Under the pieces are notes generated by a model. That model had not been told where the DNA came from, did no database searches, and saw only the letters and a program-made list of their open reading frames with translations. A stretch of 64,000 bases of DNA, taken from contig NZ_JAOVZU010000004.1 of the NCBI RefSeq assembly GCF_025717005.1, positions 326,654-390,653 of the forward strand. Direction: 5' to 3'. Made by a program: the position numbers and the translations under genes. Positions 44,721 to 54,375 of this stretch are shown here, piece after piece; within the stretch, counting starts at the first letter, position 1, and each line of letters opens with the position of its first letter. The DNA is from Actinotalea endophytica (GTDB taxonomy: Bacteria > Actinomycetota > Actinomycetes > Actinomycetales > Cellulomonadaceae).

Positions 44721-47477
44721 ATGGACGCACCGACTCACCAGACGGACGTAGGTGACCCGTCCGAACGGAGCGGCCTGCTCGCGAGCCTGCGCGAGTCGAT
44801 CGCCCGGCTGTCGCCCGACGAGAGCCCCCGCGGCATGGCGGCGATGGACCTGGGGATCGCGCTCGGCCTCGAGTGGGTGGCCGACCCACACGAGGACCGG
44901 TGGGCGGCCGCTCTCGCCGAGCTCGACCGGATCCGGGAGCCGGTGGCGCGCACGAGTCACATGCTGCCGCTCTACGAGCTGGCGCTCGGTCAGCTCTGGT
45001 ACATCCGGGCGGACGCCACCGAGGACCCCGACGACGAGGCCGCCGCGATCGATCAGCTCGAGGTCGCGCGACGAAGCGTGCGCCCGGGCGCCGGGGTCCA
45101 CCTGACCGCCTCCACCCATCTGGGGACGTTGCGGCTGCGGATCGCCGACCGCACCGGCGACCCGGTGGCGCTCGCAGGAGCGATCCAGGACTTCGAGGAC
45201 GTGGTACCGGCTCCTCGCGCACGGGATTGGGAGAGGGCTCGCAGCCTCGAGCTCCTGGCGCGCGCGTTGTGGTCGCGGTACCGACGGGCCCGCGACCGCG
45301 AGGACATCGCAGCCGCGATCGGTCTCGCGGTCGCGGCTCTTGAGGCGCCCGTCGAGGGGCTGGACAACGTGCCCCAGCTCCACGCCCTCCTGGGGAGCCT
45401 CTTCGGAGAGGCCTACGAGCTCACGAAGGACCCAGCGCACGCCGATCGGTCGGTAGCGGAGTACGAGCAACGTCTCGCCGTGACGTCGGATGACCTCGAG
45501 GACGAAGCCGTCGCGCACGACAACGCCAGCAACGCGTATGCCCGGCGCTACGAGGCCCGTCGCGACGTGCGCGACCTCGTGCGAGCAGAGGAGGAGTCCG
45601 CGGCTGCCCTCGCCCTCGCTCCGCCGTCGACGGGGAGTCGCGGCCGGATGTGGATCAATCGATCGATCTCGCTGGTCGAGCGAGGCGTGCGTGAACGCGA
45701 CGGGACAGCGCTCGACGAGGCCGTCCAGGCGGCGCGCACGGGCCTCGCGGACGCCTTCGATGCCCCTGACGTGCGCCCCCGCCTGCACTACCAGCTGGCC
45801 AACGCGCTGTTGTGTCGCCAGGCACTCTGGGGCAAGGCCTCCGGTACCGGCGTGCACGACGAAGCGACGTCGCACCTCGAGGAAGCGCTGCGCGAGCTCC
45901 TGGCCGACAACGCCTCACTGCCGGTGCGCCAACGACTCGGCACCCGTAGCATCGCCGCTCGCGCGCAGTCGATGCTGGTCGGCCTGCACCTCAGCCGCAG
46001 CCGCGAGCTCGGTGGCGCCGACGCGGGTCCTCACCTCGACCTGGCGTTCGCGTCCGCCGAGGCAGGCAAGGCCCCGCTGCTGATCCAGGAGATCCTGCGA
46101 CGTGGACTCGAACCACCGCCCGAGCTCGACGAAGGAGTCGCTCGGTGGGAGTCACAGCTGCTGGGTGACGCAGCCGCCCTCGACCTGCGCGAACTCCTCG
46201 AGGCCACTGACGACCCAGCTCTCGAGCTGCGTCACCTGCACAGGCGCCAGAGCGTGCACCGCGAGCTTGACCGACTGTGGGACGAGATGTCGCGGCACGG
46301 GCCGGGGTCGGTACGCCGGTACGCCCGGTTCAGGCGGGACGTCCTGGCAGCGCTCTTGGACTCACTCCCGTCACGCTCACCTGGGTGCGACCTGGTTTCA
46401 CTGGCAGTGCCGCGGTACGTGGACGCCTCCGGGCAGCAACAAGCCCGGATGTGCTTCCTGCTCCTGCGAGATGGGGCGCAGCACGCCGAGATCATGTGCG
46501 AGGTCGCCGAGGAGGTCCTGGCGCAGGCGGTCAACGGCCTGCCGTTGACGGGCGACGACCGAGCCGACGATGGCGCCGCGACCCCGGCGGCCTTGCAGCC
46601 CCTGGTGGACGCACTGGCCGCCGCCCCGCACCCGGTCTCGAGGTGCCTGGCGATCTCGCCGACCACGGACACGTTCACCCTCCCGTGGCAGCTGCTCTTC
46701 CTGCGCGCCGGTTGGTGCACGGAGCTCGGCCGGCCAACGCCCGTGCTCGTCCTGCCCAACCAGGCTCTCATGATGACCCCGCTGGAGGGGAACAGCTACA
46801 CCTGGAGTGAGGACCTCAACGTCGCCGAGCGGATGGGCATCGAGGACCCGGACAACGTGGCGCAGTACGTCCGGGTCAGCTTCCCCGACGCGGCCCGGGA
46901 GACCTCGGGTGCCGCCGTCCTGGGGGATCCCACCGGCGATCTGCCCAGCGCCGCCGACGAGGCGCGCCACGTCGCCGAGCTCCTTGCCGTTCAGCCCCTG
47001 CTCGGCGCAGCAGCGACCCGCGACGCCGTCCTTCGTGCGGTGGAGGGGGCCACCGTCGTGCACGTGGCAGCGCACGCACAGATCGACCCCGACCAGCCGC
47101 TGAGCAGCCGAGTCAGGCTCGCCGACGGGTCGCTACCTGCCGGTGCGCTCCTTGGTAGCCGAGGAGGAGCACGGCTGGTCGTGCTCTCGGCCTGCCACAG
47201 CGGCTACGGCGAGTCGCTGGGAGGTGGCGAGCTCGCCGGCCTCAGCACCGCCTTGCTGCGGGCCGGCTGCCACGCCGTGGTCGCGAGCTCCTGGGACGTC
47301 GATGACGCCGCCACGGACTACCTCATGACCGAGTTCCACGCGCGACGCGTGGCTGGTGCGTCGCTCGCAGCGGCACTCGCGGACGCGTGCGCGGCGGTGG
47401 CCGATGAGCCGGGTTGGGACGCCCCGTACTACTGGGCGGCCTTCACGCTCGTCCAGAGCCGCTACGACCCGGCGTGA
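44721..47477 (+). CDS. TPR-repeat CHAT-domain caspase-like protease
   Basis: 918 aa. Residues ~20-480 are alpha-helical, TPR-like (repeated A/L/R-rich helix pairs); the C-terminal ~350 residues are a CHAT domain with catalytic His785 (VVHVAAHA) and Cys825 (VLSACHSG), followed by GLSTALLRAGCHAVVASSW. CHAT proteins are caspase-fold proteases used in prokaryotic conflict and cell-death systems, usually controlled by a sensor module. Here the TPR part is the likely sensor. The partner may be the divergent 233-aa protein. Confidence 0.85.
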   Translation: MDAPTHQTDVGDPSERSGLLASLRESIARLSPDESPRGMAAMDLGIALGLEWVADPHEDRWAAALAELDRIREPVARTSHMLPLYELALGQLWYIRADATEDPDDEAAAIDQLEVARRSVRPGAGVHLTASTHLGTLRLRIADRTGDPVALAGAIQDFEDVVPAPRARDWERARSLELLARALWSRYRRARDREDIAAAIGLAVAALEAPVEGLDNVPQLHALLGSLFGEAYELTKDPAHADRSVAEYEQRLAVTSDDLEDEAVAHDNASNAYARRYEARRDVRDLVRAEEESAAALALAPPSTGSRGRMWINRSISLVERGVRERDGTALDEAVQAARTGLADAFDAPDVRPRLHYQLANALLCRQALWGKASGTGVHDEATSHLEEALRELLADNASLPVRQRLGTRSIAARAQSMLVGLHLSRSRELGGADAGPHLDLAFASAEAGKAPLLIQEILRRGLEPPPELDEGVARWESQLLGDAAALDLRELLEATDDPALELRHLHRRQSVHRELDRLWDEMSRHGPGSVRRYARFRRDVLAALLDSLPSRSPGCDLVSLAVPRYVDASGQQQARMCFLLLRDGAQHAEIMCEVAEEVLAQAVNGLPLTGDDRADDGAATPAALQPLVDALAAAPHPVSRCLAISPTTDTFTLPWQLLFLRAGWCTELGRPTPVLVLPNQALMMTPLEGNSYTWSEDLNVAERMGIEDPDNVAQYVRVSFPDAARETSGAAVLGDPTGDLPSAADEARHVAELLAVQPLLGAAATRDAVLRAVEGATVVHVAAHAQIDPDQPLSSRVRLADGSLPAGALLGSRGGARLVVLSACHSGYGESLGGGELAGLSTALLRAGCHAVVASSWDVDDAATDYLMTEFHARRVAGASLAAALADACAAVADEPGWDAPYYWAAFTLVQSRYDPA

Positions 47478-47586
47478 GCCGCCACGACCCGGCGTGGAGT
47501 GTCCCCACTGTCCGGCGGAGCGGCTCTGCCGACTGTCTGCTGGCCACGATCTCCCTGCCGCGACGTCTGAGGTCGCGCGGGACCGG

Positions 47587-47880
47587 TCAGCGGGCCGTAC
47601 CGCCTGCCTCGAGGGCAAGGTCGTGCTCGAGCTCCGTCGCGGTGCCGTGCACCGGATGGCTTCGCTCGAGCGCGGCACCCTCGATGTCGACGTCCGGCAG
47701 CAGCCGGTCGAGCGATCGCGGCAACCACGAGGCGCCGTCTCCCGTCAGGTGCATCAGGGCGGGCACCAGCGCCGGCCGGACCACGAACGCGTCGAGCGGC
47801 ACGCTGAACGCGAGTCCGAAGCCCAGCGGCCGGACCGCCGCCAGGTGGGAGAACATGAAGCCACCGAACACGCTGATCAT
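47587..47880 (-). pseudogene. C-terminal remnant of an MMPL-family transporter
   Basis: 97 codons whose sequence matches the last part of MmpL/RND lipid transporters: FGFMFSHL-like helix, then FVVRPALVPALMHLTGD, WLPRSLDRLLPDVDIEGAAL. A full gene has ~700 more codons upstream; here the homology stops at 47880 and unrelated sequence follows. A gene fragment left by deletion or rearrangement. Confidence 0.75.
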
Positions 47881-48028
47881 GATGTTCGGCGAAGCTCGGA
47901 GTCCGTCGTAGCCCGGCGCCTGTTCTCGACCCCTTCGCCCGCGTCCCTTGCCCCCTGGCGGTCCGGGACGACCTGCCGACGCCCGTTGTCGAACCGCCCA
48001 TGGCCCGAGTCGAGGCGGGAACCCGGCG

Positions 48029-49003
48029 CTACCCCGCGTCGACCGGCCTGTGCGAGGACGGCGAGGCGATGTGCACCAGGGCGTCGCCGCGGTTGACGAT
48101 CGGGGCGTTGGCCCGGCCGATCACCACGCCGTCCCGGTCGGCGCGCACCGTGCGCAGGGTCTTCCCGTACGAGTCGAACACCGACCCGAGCCGCTCCCCG
48201 ACCACGACCTGCTGGCCGAGCGCCACGTCGAGGTGGGCGATGCCGGTGCGCCGGGACCGGACCCACCCGCTGCCCCGGCACTCGAGCGTCGGCGACTGCT
48301 CCTCGGCCACCGGGTCGATCATGCCCAGCGCAGCGAGCACCCGCCGCACCCCGCGGACGCCCGCGTCGACGGCGTACTCGTCGAGCCTCAGGTTCTCCCC
48401 ACCCTCGTAGAGCAGCACCCGTGCCCCGGACTCCGCGGCCGCAGAACGGATCGAGCCGTCGCGCAACCGGGCGTGCAGCATGACCGGGGCGCCGAACGCC
48501 CGGGCGAGCTCGAGGGTGCCCGGGTCGTCGAGGTCGGCGCGGATCTGGGGGAGGTTCGCGCGGCGGTCGGCCCCGGTGTGCAGGTCGATCCCGACGCTGC
48601 ACTTGCTGACCACCTCGGTCATGAACAGGTGGGCGATCCTGGCGGCCAGCGACCCCCGGGCGGAACCGGGGAAGGAGCGGTTGAGGTCGCGCCGGTCGGG
48701 CAGGTAGCGGTCCCCGGTCATGAAGCCGAGCACGTTGACGATCGGGACGGCGATCACGGTGCCGCGCAGCCGCTTCGGCTGCAGCGTGCGCAGCACCTGG
48801 CGGATCACCTCGACGCCGACCACCTCGTCACCGTGCACCGCCGCATCGAGCCACACGACGGGCCCGTCCAGCTTCCCGTGCACCACCCGCACGGGCAGCG
48901 TGACGTCGCCGCCGGTGACCAGCCGGGTGATCAGCAGACCGACCTCGGCGGCCGTGCCGGCCCGCACCCGGACACTGCCGATCGGCAGGGAGTCGCGAGC
49001 CAC
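48029..49003 (-). CDS. Succinylglutamate desuccinylase/aspartoacylase-family zinc hydrolase
   Basis: 324 aa. M14-like zinc carboxypeptidase fold with HGDEVVGVEV (zinc His/Glu), DLNRSFPG and DLHTG (zinc His), all typical of AstE/AspA relatives. The likely reaction is hydrolysis of an amide on glutamate or aspartate. It follows the RimB-like gene directly (0-1 bp gap) and faces away from rimK, so it may process poly-glutamylated or N-acyl amino-acid products. Confidence 0.88.
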   Translation of the reverse strand: MARDSLPIGSVRVRAGTAAEVGLLITRLVTGGDVTLPVRVVHGKLDGPVVWLDAAVHGDEVVGVEVIRQVLRTLQPKRLRGTVIAVPIVNVLGFMTGDRYLPDRRDLNRSFPGSARGSLAARIAHLFMTEVVSKCSVGIDLHTGADRRANLPQIRADLDDPGTLELARAFGAPVMLHARLRDGSIRSAAAESGARVLLYEGGENLRLDEYAVDAGVRGVRRVLAALGMIDPVAEEQSPTLECRGSGWVRSRRTGIAHLDVALGQQVVVGERLGSVFDSYGKTLRTVRADRDGVVIGRANAPIVNRGDALVHIASPSSHRPVDAG

Positions 49004-49507
49004 TCACCGCCCCCAGTTCTTGCGGCGGATGACGCGACGGGGCCGCCCGCCGACGTAGGACCGGGCGGAGTCCACCAGGAAGCCCTGGCTCAGGGCGTCA
49101 CGGCCGATGAGCAGCCGGAACCCCATCTCGTCCCGGTTGGACAGGGTCATCTCGGTGGCGACCTCGCGCCCGAGCAGCCGGATCACCATCGGCACCACCA
49201 GGCGCTCCTCGGTGCCACCGTTGGACGAGCGCACCAGACGCTGGTCGATGACCGGCGCGTCCAGCCGTGCAGCGTCCTCGTCGGAGCGCTGCCAGGGGTG
49301 GATGGAGAAGCTCACCCGCGGCTCGCCGTCCACGGTCCGCTCCTCGACGTCGAAGGCGTGGATGGCGCTGGACCGGGCCCCGGTGTCGAGCTTGGCCTTG
49401 ATCCACCGCACGGGTACCTCGGGCAACCGCACCCACTCACGCCATCCGGCGACCGTTCCTGGCTCACGCGAGCCGTCGACGGTGTTTGAATTGGCGGCCT
49501 CTACCAC
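49004..49507 (-). CDS. RimB-like retropepsin-type protease (PF05618, 'ATP-dependent zinc protease')
   Basis: 167 aa. Contains AKLDTGARSSAIHA, the DTGA motif of pepsin-like aspartic proteases, and LLIGRDALSQGFLVD. In Pseudomonas the homologue RimB cleaves the glutamate tails added by RimK to ribosomal protein S6. Here it is divergent from rimK with only 24 bp between the annotated starts, so the true start may lie further in, or both are transcribed from overlapping promoters. Confidence 0.82.
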   Translation of the reverse strand: MVEAANSNTVDGSREPGTVAGWREWVRLPEVPVRWIKAKLDTGARSSAIHAFDVEERTVDGEPRVSFSIHPWQRSDEDAARLDAPVIDQRLVRSSNGGTEERLVVPMVIRLLGREVATEMTLSNRDEMGFRLLIGRDALSQGFLVDSARSYVGGRPRRVIRRKNWGR

Positions 49508-49531
49508 GCCGACATTATTCCGGGATCCTCA

Positions 49532-50722
49532 GTGAAGCTCGCCATCCTGTCCCGCGCGCCACGCAGCTACTCGACCCAGCGGCTGCGCACCGCGGCCCTC
49601 GACCGCGGGCATGTGGTCAAGGTGCTCAACACGATGCGGTTCGCCATCGACCTGTCGGGGGACGAGCCGGACCTGCTCTTCCGCGGCAAGCAGCTCTCGC
49701 AGTACGACGCGGTGCTGCCCCGGATCGGCAACTCGATCACCTACTTCGGCACCGCCGTCGTCCGCCAGTTCGAGCAGATGGACGTCTACACCCCGAACAC
49801 GGCGAACGGCATCACCAACTCCCGGGACAAGCTGCGCGCCACCCAGATCCTCGCGCGGCACCACATCGGCATGCCGCCGACGACGTTCGTGCGGGAGCGG
49901 GCCGACGTGCGCCCGGCCATCCAGCGGGTCGGCGGCGCCCCGGTGGTGATCAAGCTGCTCGAGGGCACCCAGGGCATCGGGGTGATCCTCGCCCCCGACC
50001 GGGGGGTCGCCGAGGCGATCATCGAGACCCTGCAGAGCACCCGGCAGAACGTGCTGATCCAGAGCTTCGTGAAGGAGAGCAAGGGCCGCGACATCCGCGC
50101 CCTGGTCGTCGGGGACCGGGTGGTTGCCGCGATGCGGCGCACCGCTCAGGGCGACGAGTTCCGCTCCAACGTGCACCGCGGCGGCTCGGTCGAGGCGGTG
50201 ACCCTCGACAGCGCCTACGAGGAGACCGCGGTGCGAGCCGCGCAGATCATGGGTCTGCGGGTGGCGGGCGTGGACATCCTGGAGGGCGAGGACGGACCCC
50301 TCGTCATGGAGGTCAACTCCTCCCCCGGCCTGGAGGGCGTGGAGACCGCGACCAAGCTCGACGTGGCCGGGGCGATCATCGACTTCATCGACAACCAGGT
50401 GGCCTTCCCGGAGATCGACGTGCGGCAGCGGCTGACCATCTCCACCAAGTACGGCGTCGCCGAGATCGTCGTCCACTCCGCCTCGACCATGGTCGGCAAG
50501 CCGATCGGAGAATCGGGGCTGGCGGAGCGGGACATCTCGGTGCTGACCTTGCACCGGGGTACGGGGGTGATCCCCAACCCCGGCGGGCGGCGGGTGCTCG
50601 AGGACGGGGACCGGCTGCTGTGCTTCGGCGACCTCGAGCAGATGCGCGACCTGATCCCGAGCAGGCGCCGGCGGTCGCGGCGGGTGCGGAAGCTGCCGAA
50701 GACGCCGATCCACGAGTCGTAG
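49532..50722 (+). CDS. rimK: RimK-type glutamate ligase fused to a TrkA-C (RCK_C) domain
   Basis: 396 aa. Residues 1-300 are RimK: KLAILSRAPRSYSTQRLR, PRIGNSITYFGTAVVRQFE, an ATP-grasp fold with GTQGIGVILA and metal ligands in VMEVNSSPGLEG. E. coli RimK ends there (300 aa). Residues ~305-380 form a TrkA_C domain (SMVGKPIGESGLAERDISVLTL...GDRLLCFG), which in other proteins binds c-di-AMP or ions. It would add glutamates to the C-terminus of ribosomal protein S6 or a similar target, with ligand control by the extra domain. GTG start. Confidence 0.85.
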   Translation: MKLAILSRAPRSYSTQRLRTAALDRGHVVKVLNTMRFAIDLSGDEPDLLFRGKQLSQYDAVLPRIGNSITYFGTAVVRQFEQMDVYTPNTANGITNSRDKLRATQILARHHIGMPPTTFVRERADVRPAIQRVGGAPVVIKLLEGTQGIGVILAPDRGVAEAIIETLQSTRQNVLIQSFVKESKGRDIRALVVGDRVVAAMRRTAQGDEFRSNVHRGGSVEAVTLDSAYEETAVRAAQIMGLRVAGVDILEGEDGPLVMEVNSSPGLEGVETATKLDVAGAIIDFIDNQVAFPEIDVRQRLTISTKYGVAEIVVHSASTMVGKPIGESGLAERDISVLTLHRGTGVIPNPGGRRVLEDGDRLLCFGDLEQMRDLIPSRRRRSRRVRKLPKTPIHES

Positions 50723-50962
50723 GGGGCGGGGGCGGGGCGAGGGCGGGCCTCGGTCAGGCGGTGCAGACGTCGATGGTGGGCAAGAACTCGCCTTCGTGCG
50801 CTGCTCGCCGGTTGAGCACGGCTTGGGTGGCGTGGCGGTGACGGCTGACGGTTCAGGCTCCGCCCCCACCGCCTGCCCGCGCTCCCCAGCACGCCCGGAG
50901 GACCCTAGGCTGGAATCGCCACCCAGGGCGCCCTGGGGCCATTCGAGGGCTGAGGCGTTGCA
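50723..50962. other. Intergenic, left flank of the defence-like island
   Basis: 240 bases between rimK and the convergent helicase gene. A short minus-strand frame ending at 50755 reads NRRAAHEGEFLPTIDVCTA, perhaps the end of a lost gene; I cannot name it. Otherwise nothing seen. Confidence 0.35.
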
Positions 50963-53900
50963 CTACGACACCACGCTTGCGGAGGCGAAGTCGGCGGCAG
51001 GCATCGGGGAGCGGAGCCGCCACGTGATGGCGATAGGGCGCTCGCCCCGATGGTCGACATAGTCGGCCTCTCCCAGGAAGAGATAGGGCGCCCCGGTCCC
51101 GAAGGCAGAGACCTTGCGGGGTCGCGCGAAGAGGAGGATGTGACTCCCCCGGGCGCGGTGGTTGAGGTAGCGCTGGCCGGTCTTGGAGGCAACCGACGTT
51201 CCAGACTGAGACTCCCAGTGAAAGAGCTCTGGGTTGATCGCGTAGTCCTGGTACATCGTCGTCGGGGAGTACTCGGCCTCGGACTTGTGCAGAGTCACGA
51301 GGAACGCGTCAACGTTCGCCTCTGGCGCGAACAGCACACCCTCTCGGAAGCTGTTTGCCTTCCGATCACTGACCGATACGTAGTCAAGTGCGGCGACGAT
51401 CTCCTCGCGTGTGTACCGAGCATGAACGCGCAACGGCCGCAGGCTCAACTCCCCCGAGAGTCGCGCCGTCACGCGTTCTGCGCGGTCCAGGCCGAGGCGA
51501 ACAACCGCTCGGAAGTCCTCACGGGCTGCAGCTTCAGTTCGAAGGGCATCCAGCCCGGCGGCATACGACTGGAATCCACCGCCATCTGGCCAGAGGGAGA
51601 AGAACAGCATCCGCCCGTACGCCTGCAGGACGCTGTCAGCTTCGTCGTACGCCGGTGCCTCGTCGCCTAGCCACGTGAGATAGGCCGCTGCTCGGTCGAG
51701 ATCGTCGACGTGACAGAGGGCGCGGACGCGCTTGAGGAGACCCTCTTCCAGAGGCCCTCCATCCTGGACTGCAATACCGGTCTCGCGGCGTAGCCGCGTC
51801 CACGACCGGTCGTCCCGCACGACATCGGCCAGCTCTACCCCAGACTCGCCGAGGAATGTCGAGAGGTGGTCGGTGGGATGAGCCTTCAGCTCTGAGGCGA
51901 TCCCGGACCAGCGAGTGGTGACCTGGCTCCGGATGTTCTGGAGTACGAGATCCTGGCTCCGCCGATCGAGGATGATCTGCGTTCCCGACGGAAGGAAGGG
52001 AAAGCCGCGCTCGATGTCGCGCTCGAGTCCAGCGCGGGTGCTGCCCGTCATGGCGCGAAAGCGCCGGTCGAACCGGAACTCCTTGCGGTGGTGCCCAACG
52101 AAGTCGAGCGCCGTCAGCACCGCCTTGTCCGGGGCGCGACGCAGCCCTCGACCAAGTTGCTGCAAGAAGACTGTTGAGCTCTCGGTGGGCCTCAGAAACA
52201 GCACAGTGTTGATCGCGGGGACGTCCACACCCTCGTTGAAGACGTCCACGGTGAAAACTGTCTGGACAGAACCGTCGATCAGCCCCTTGAGAGCGGCATC
52301 CCGGTCCGCAATCGCCGTATCGCCGAGCACCGTTACCGAACTGATTCCGGCATCGTTGAACACGCCCGCCATGTAGTGCGCATGGTCACGCGAGACACAG
52401 AAGGCGAGGGCCTTCATCCCGGCCACATCGGCGAGCTTATCTCGCACAGCCTTGAGAATGATCCGCGCGCGAACATGATTGCCCGTCACGAGTTTGGAGA
52501 GTTCGCCAGCGTCGTATGCCCCAGCTCGCCAGCCGACGCCGGCCATGTCCAAGCCGTCAGCGACACCGAAGTAGTGGAAGGGCGTGAGCAAGTCGGCCTT
52601 GAGCGCATCCCACAACCGCATCTCGGCCGCCGTGCGGCCATCGAAAAGTGCACGAACGTCGAGACCGTCGCCGCGCTCGGGCGTGGCTGTCAGGGCGAGT
52701 AGCTCGCGTGGACGAAGATGGTCGACGATCGCCCGGTACGTCTTCGCCTCGGCGTGATGAAACTCGTCGACGACCACAACGTCGTAGGCGTCTGGAGGGA
52801 CGTTGGCGATGCCGTACGACGTCAGGGACTGCACGGAGGCGAACACGTGGTCCCATCGCTCGGGTCGCGCCCCGTCGACGTAGAGCTCCCCGAAGCCAGC
52901 GTCGCCGAGGACCTCACGGTAGGTGCGGAGCGATTGCTGGAGGATCTCCCGCCGGTGTGCGACGAACAGGAGCCTCGCCCGGGACCCGGAGTCGGCGTCT
53001 GCGGCCAGCCGCCGGTAGTCCAACGCAGCAACCACCGTCTTGCCGGTTCCGGTCGCGGCGACTACGAGGTTCCGGTGACGATCGTGGACGACGCGCTCGA
53101 CGTCGAGCTGGTCGAGCATCTCCTGCTGGTACGGATACGGACGCACCTCTAGACCGGACAGCGTGAGCGTCACTCGGTCGCGCGTGCGCCTACCGGACGC
53201 TTCGGCGAGCGCGTCATCGAGACGGTCACGGTCGGCGGCCGGCTCGTAGGTCTCGAACGTCGCGTCATTCCAATAACTGTCGAACGTCGCGCGGAACTTC
53301 TGGATAAGCGCTGGTGTTGAGACCGATGAGAGACGGACGTTCCACTCCACCCCGTCGAGCATGGCCGCGCGAGAGAGGTTGCTGGAACCCACATATGCAG
53401 TGTCAAATCCCGTGTCGCGCCGGAATAGCCACGCTTTCGCGTGCAGGCGTGTTCTCTGTGAATCGAACTGCACCTTCACCTGGGCTCCGAAGTCATGGAC
53501 TAGCCGGTCCAGCGCCGCCCGCTCGGTTGCGCCCATATAGGTGGTGGTGATCACCCTCAGGGAGACCGCGCGTTCTCGCAGGGCTTCCAGTCGATCCTCG
53601 AAGAGCCGAAGCCCATGCCACTTGACGAACGCCATGATGACGTCAACTTGATCGGCGCTCGCCAGCTCGGCTCGAATCTCGTGGCCGACACCGGGCTCTC
53701 CGGCGGCGTTTGTCAGGAGAGCAGCTTCCGAGAGCGGTGTGGAAGGGCGGTCTGGAGGTCGATGCCCGACCTGACCCGGCCCGCCCGGGCGGGTGACGGC
53801 GAGGAGTTGCCTCGCGCCATCAACCATGTCGGCGGCCTCACCCCAGGCCTCAATGAATCGATTGACGCGTCCGAGGCGGCGGCCAGCGTCACGCTCCTCG

Positions 53901-54079
53901 CGCAACGCTCGCCGCACAACATCGCGCACGTGCCTGGCGAGGATGTCAGGCGCGTCCGCCGAGTCGATGTCCGCCTGGCGCATGTCGAGGCCATGTGCAA
54001 GGGCAAGCTTCTCCTCCAGCGCCCGAGTGATCAGCGACTCGTAGAGACCCTCGACCAGGCTCTCGTCCTCTCGCGACAT
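50963..54079 (-). CDS. PLD-nuclease / SF2 helicase / DUF3427 protein
   Basis: 1038 aa. N-terminal helical region (1-110); phospholipase-D-like nuclease domain (~115-280) with RLHAKAWLF (His213, Lys215) and GSSN (231-234); SF2 helicase (~310-680) with Walker A AATGTGKT (341-348), DEFHH (438-442), TATPERGDG, and QLGRGLRR; C-terminal DUF3427 region ending with LLFARPRKVSAFGTGAPYLFLGEADYV. A single HKD motif is visible, so the nuclease likely works as a dimer. Such proteins occur in prokaryotic defence islands and are thought to cut invading DNA. Last gene of the minus-strand TIR/SLOG set, ~300 bp after SLOG. Confidence 0.88.
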   Translation of the reverse strand: MSREDESLVEGLYESLITRALEEKLALAHGLDMRQADIDSADAPDILARHVRDVVRRALREERDAGRRLGRVNRFIEAWGEAADMVDGARQLLAVTRPGGPGQVGHRPPDRPSTPLSEAALLTNAAGEPGVGHEIRAELASADQVDVIMAFVKWHGLRLFEDRLEALRERAVSLRVITTTYMGATERAALDRLVHDFGAQVKVQFDSQRTRLHAKAWLFRRDTGFDTAYVGSSNLSRAAMLDGVEWNVRLSSVSTPALIQKFRATFDSYWNDATFETYEPAADRDRLDDALAEASGRRTRDRVTLTLSGLEVRPYPYQQEMLDQLDVERVVHDRHRNLVVAATGTGKTVVAALDYRRLAADADSGSRARLLFVAHRREILQQSLRTYREVLGDAGFGELYVDGARPERWDHVFASVQSLTSYGIANVPPDAYDVVVVDEFHHAEAKTYRAIVDHLRPRELLALTATPERGDGLDVRALFDGRTAAEMRLWDALKADLLTPFHYFGVADGLDMAGVGWRAGAYDAGELSKLVTGNHVRARIILKAVRDKLADVAGMKALAFCVSRDHAHYMAGVFNDAGISSVTVLGDTAIADRDAALKGLIDGSVQTVFTVDVFNEGVDVPAINTVLFLRPTESSTVFLQQLGRGLRRAPDKAVLTALDFVGHHRKEFRFDRRFRAMTGSTRAGLERDIERGFPFLPSGTQIILDRRSQDLVLQNIRSQVTTRWSGIASELKAHPTDHLSTFLGESGVELADVVRDDRSWTRLRRETGIAVQDGGPLEEGLLKRVRALCHVDDLDRAAAYLTWLGDEAPAYDEADSVLQAYGRMLFFSLWPDGGGFQSYAAGLDALRTEAAAREDFRAVVRLGLDRAERVTARLSGELSLRPLRVHARYTREEIVAALDYVSVSDRKANSFREGVLFAPEANVDAFLVTLHKSEAEYSPTTMYQDYAINPELFHWESQSGTSVASKTGQRYLNHRARGSHILLFARPRKVSAFGTGAPYLFLGEADYVDHRGERPIAITWRLRSPMPAADFASASVVS

Positions 54080-54170
54080 GCGAAGTAGCTTGCCAGTGAC
54101 GGCCGCGGGTGACGCGCGAAGTCGCGCGGGCACCGACGCCGTCACTCCGCTGCTCGGGTGGGCGAGCCCT

Positions 54171-54189
54171 CGCCCTTCGGCGAAGGGCG
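54171..54189 (-). terminator. Hairpin between SLOG gene and helicase gene
   Basis: CGCCCTTC-ggc-GAAGGGCG, perfect 8-bp arms, inside the 296-base spacer 54080-54375, which otherwise shows no gene. It may end the TIR/SLOG transcript or reduce read-through into the helicase gene. Confidence 0.4.
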
Positions 54190-54375
54190 CTGGCGACGCG
54201 CCGGGACTCCTCGAGCAACGCGGAGCCGTCAGCAACCTGGCCAAACCGCTGCTGGCGGCATTCCCGACGGCCCTCGACGTAGCCGTAGTCGCGTCCCTTT
54301 CACAGTCCGTCGAGTCGCTGGGCGGCTGGAAGGCCGCCGCTGCGAACGACGCTGGTGCATCTGAGATTGGTGCGC

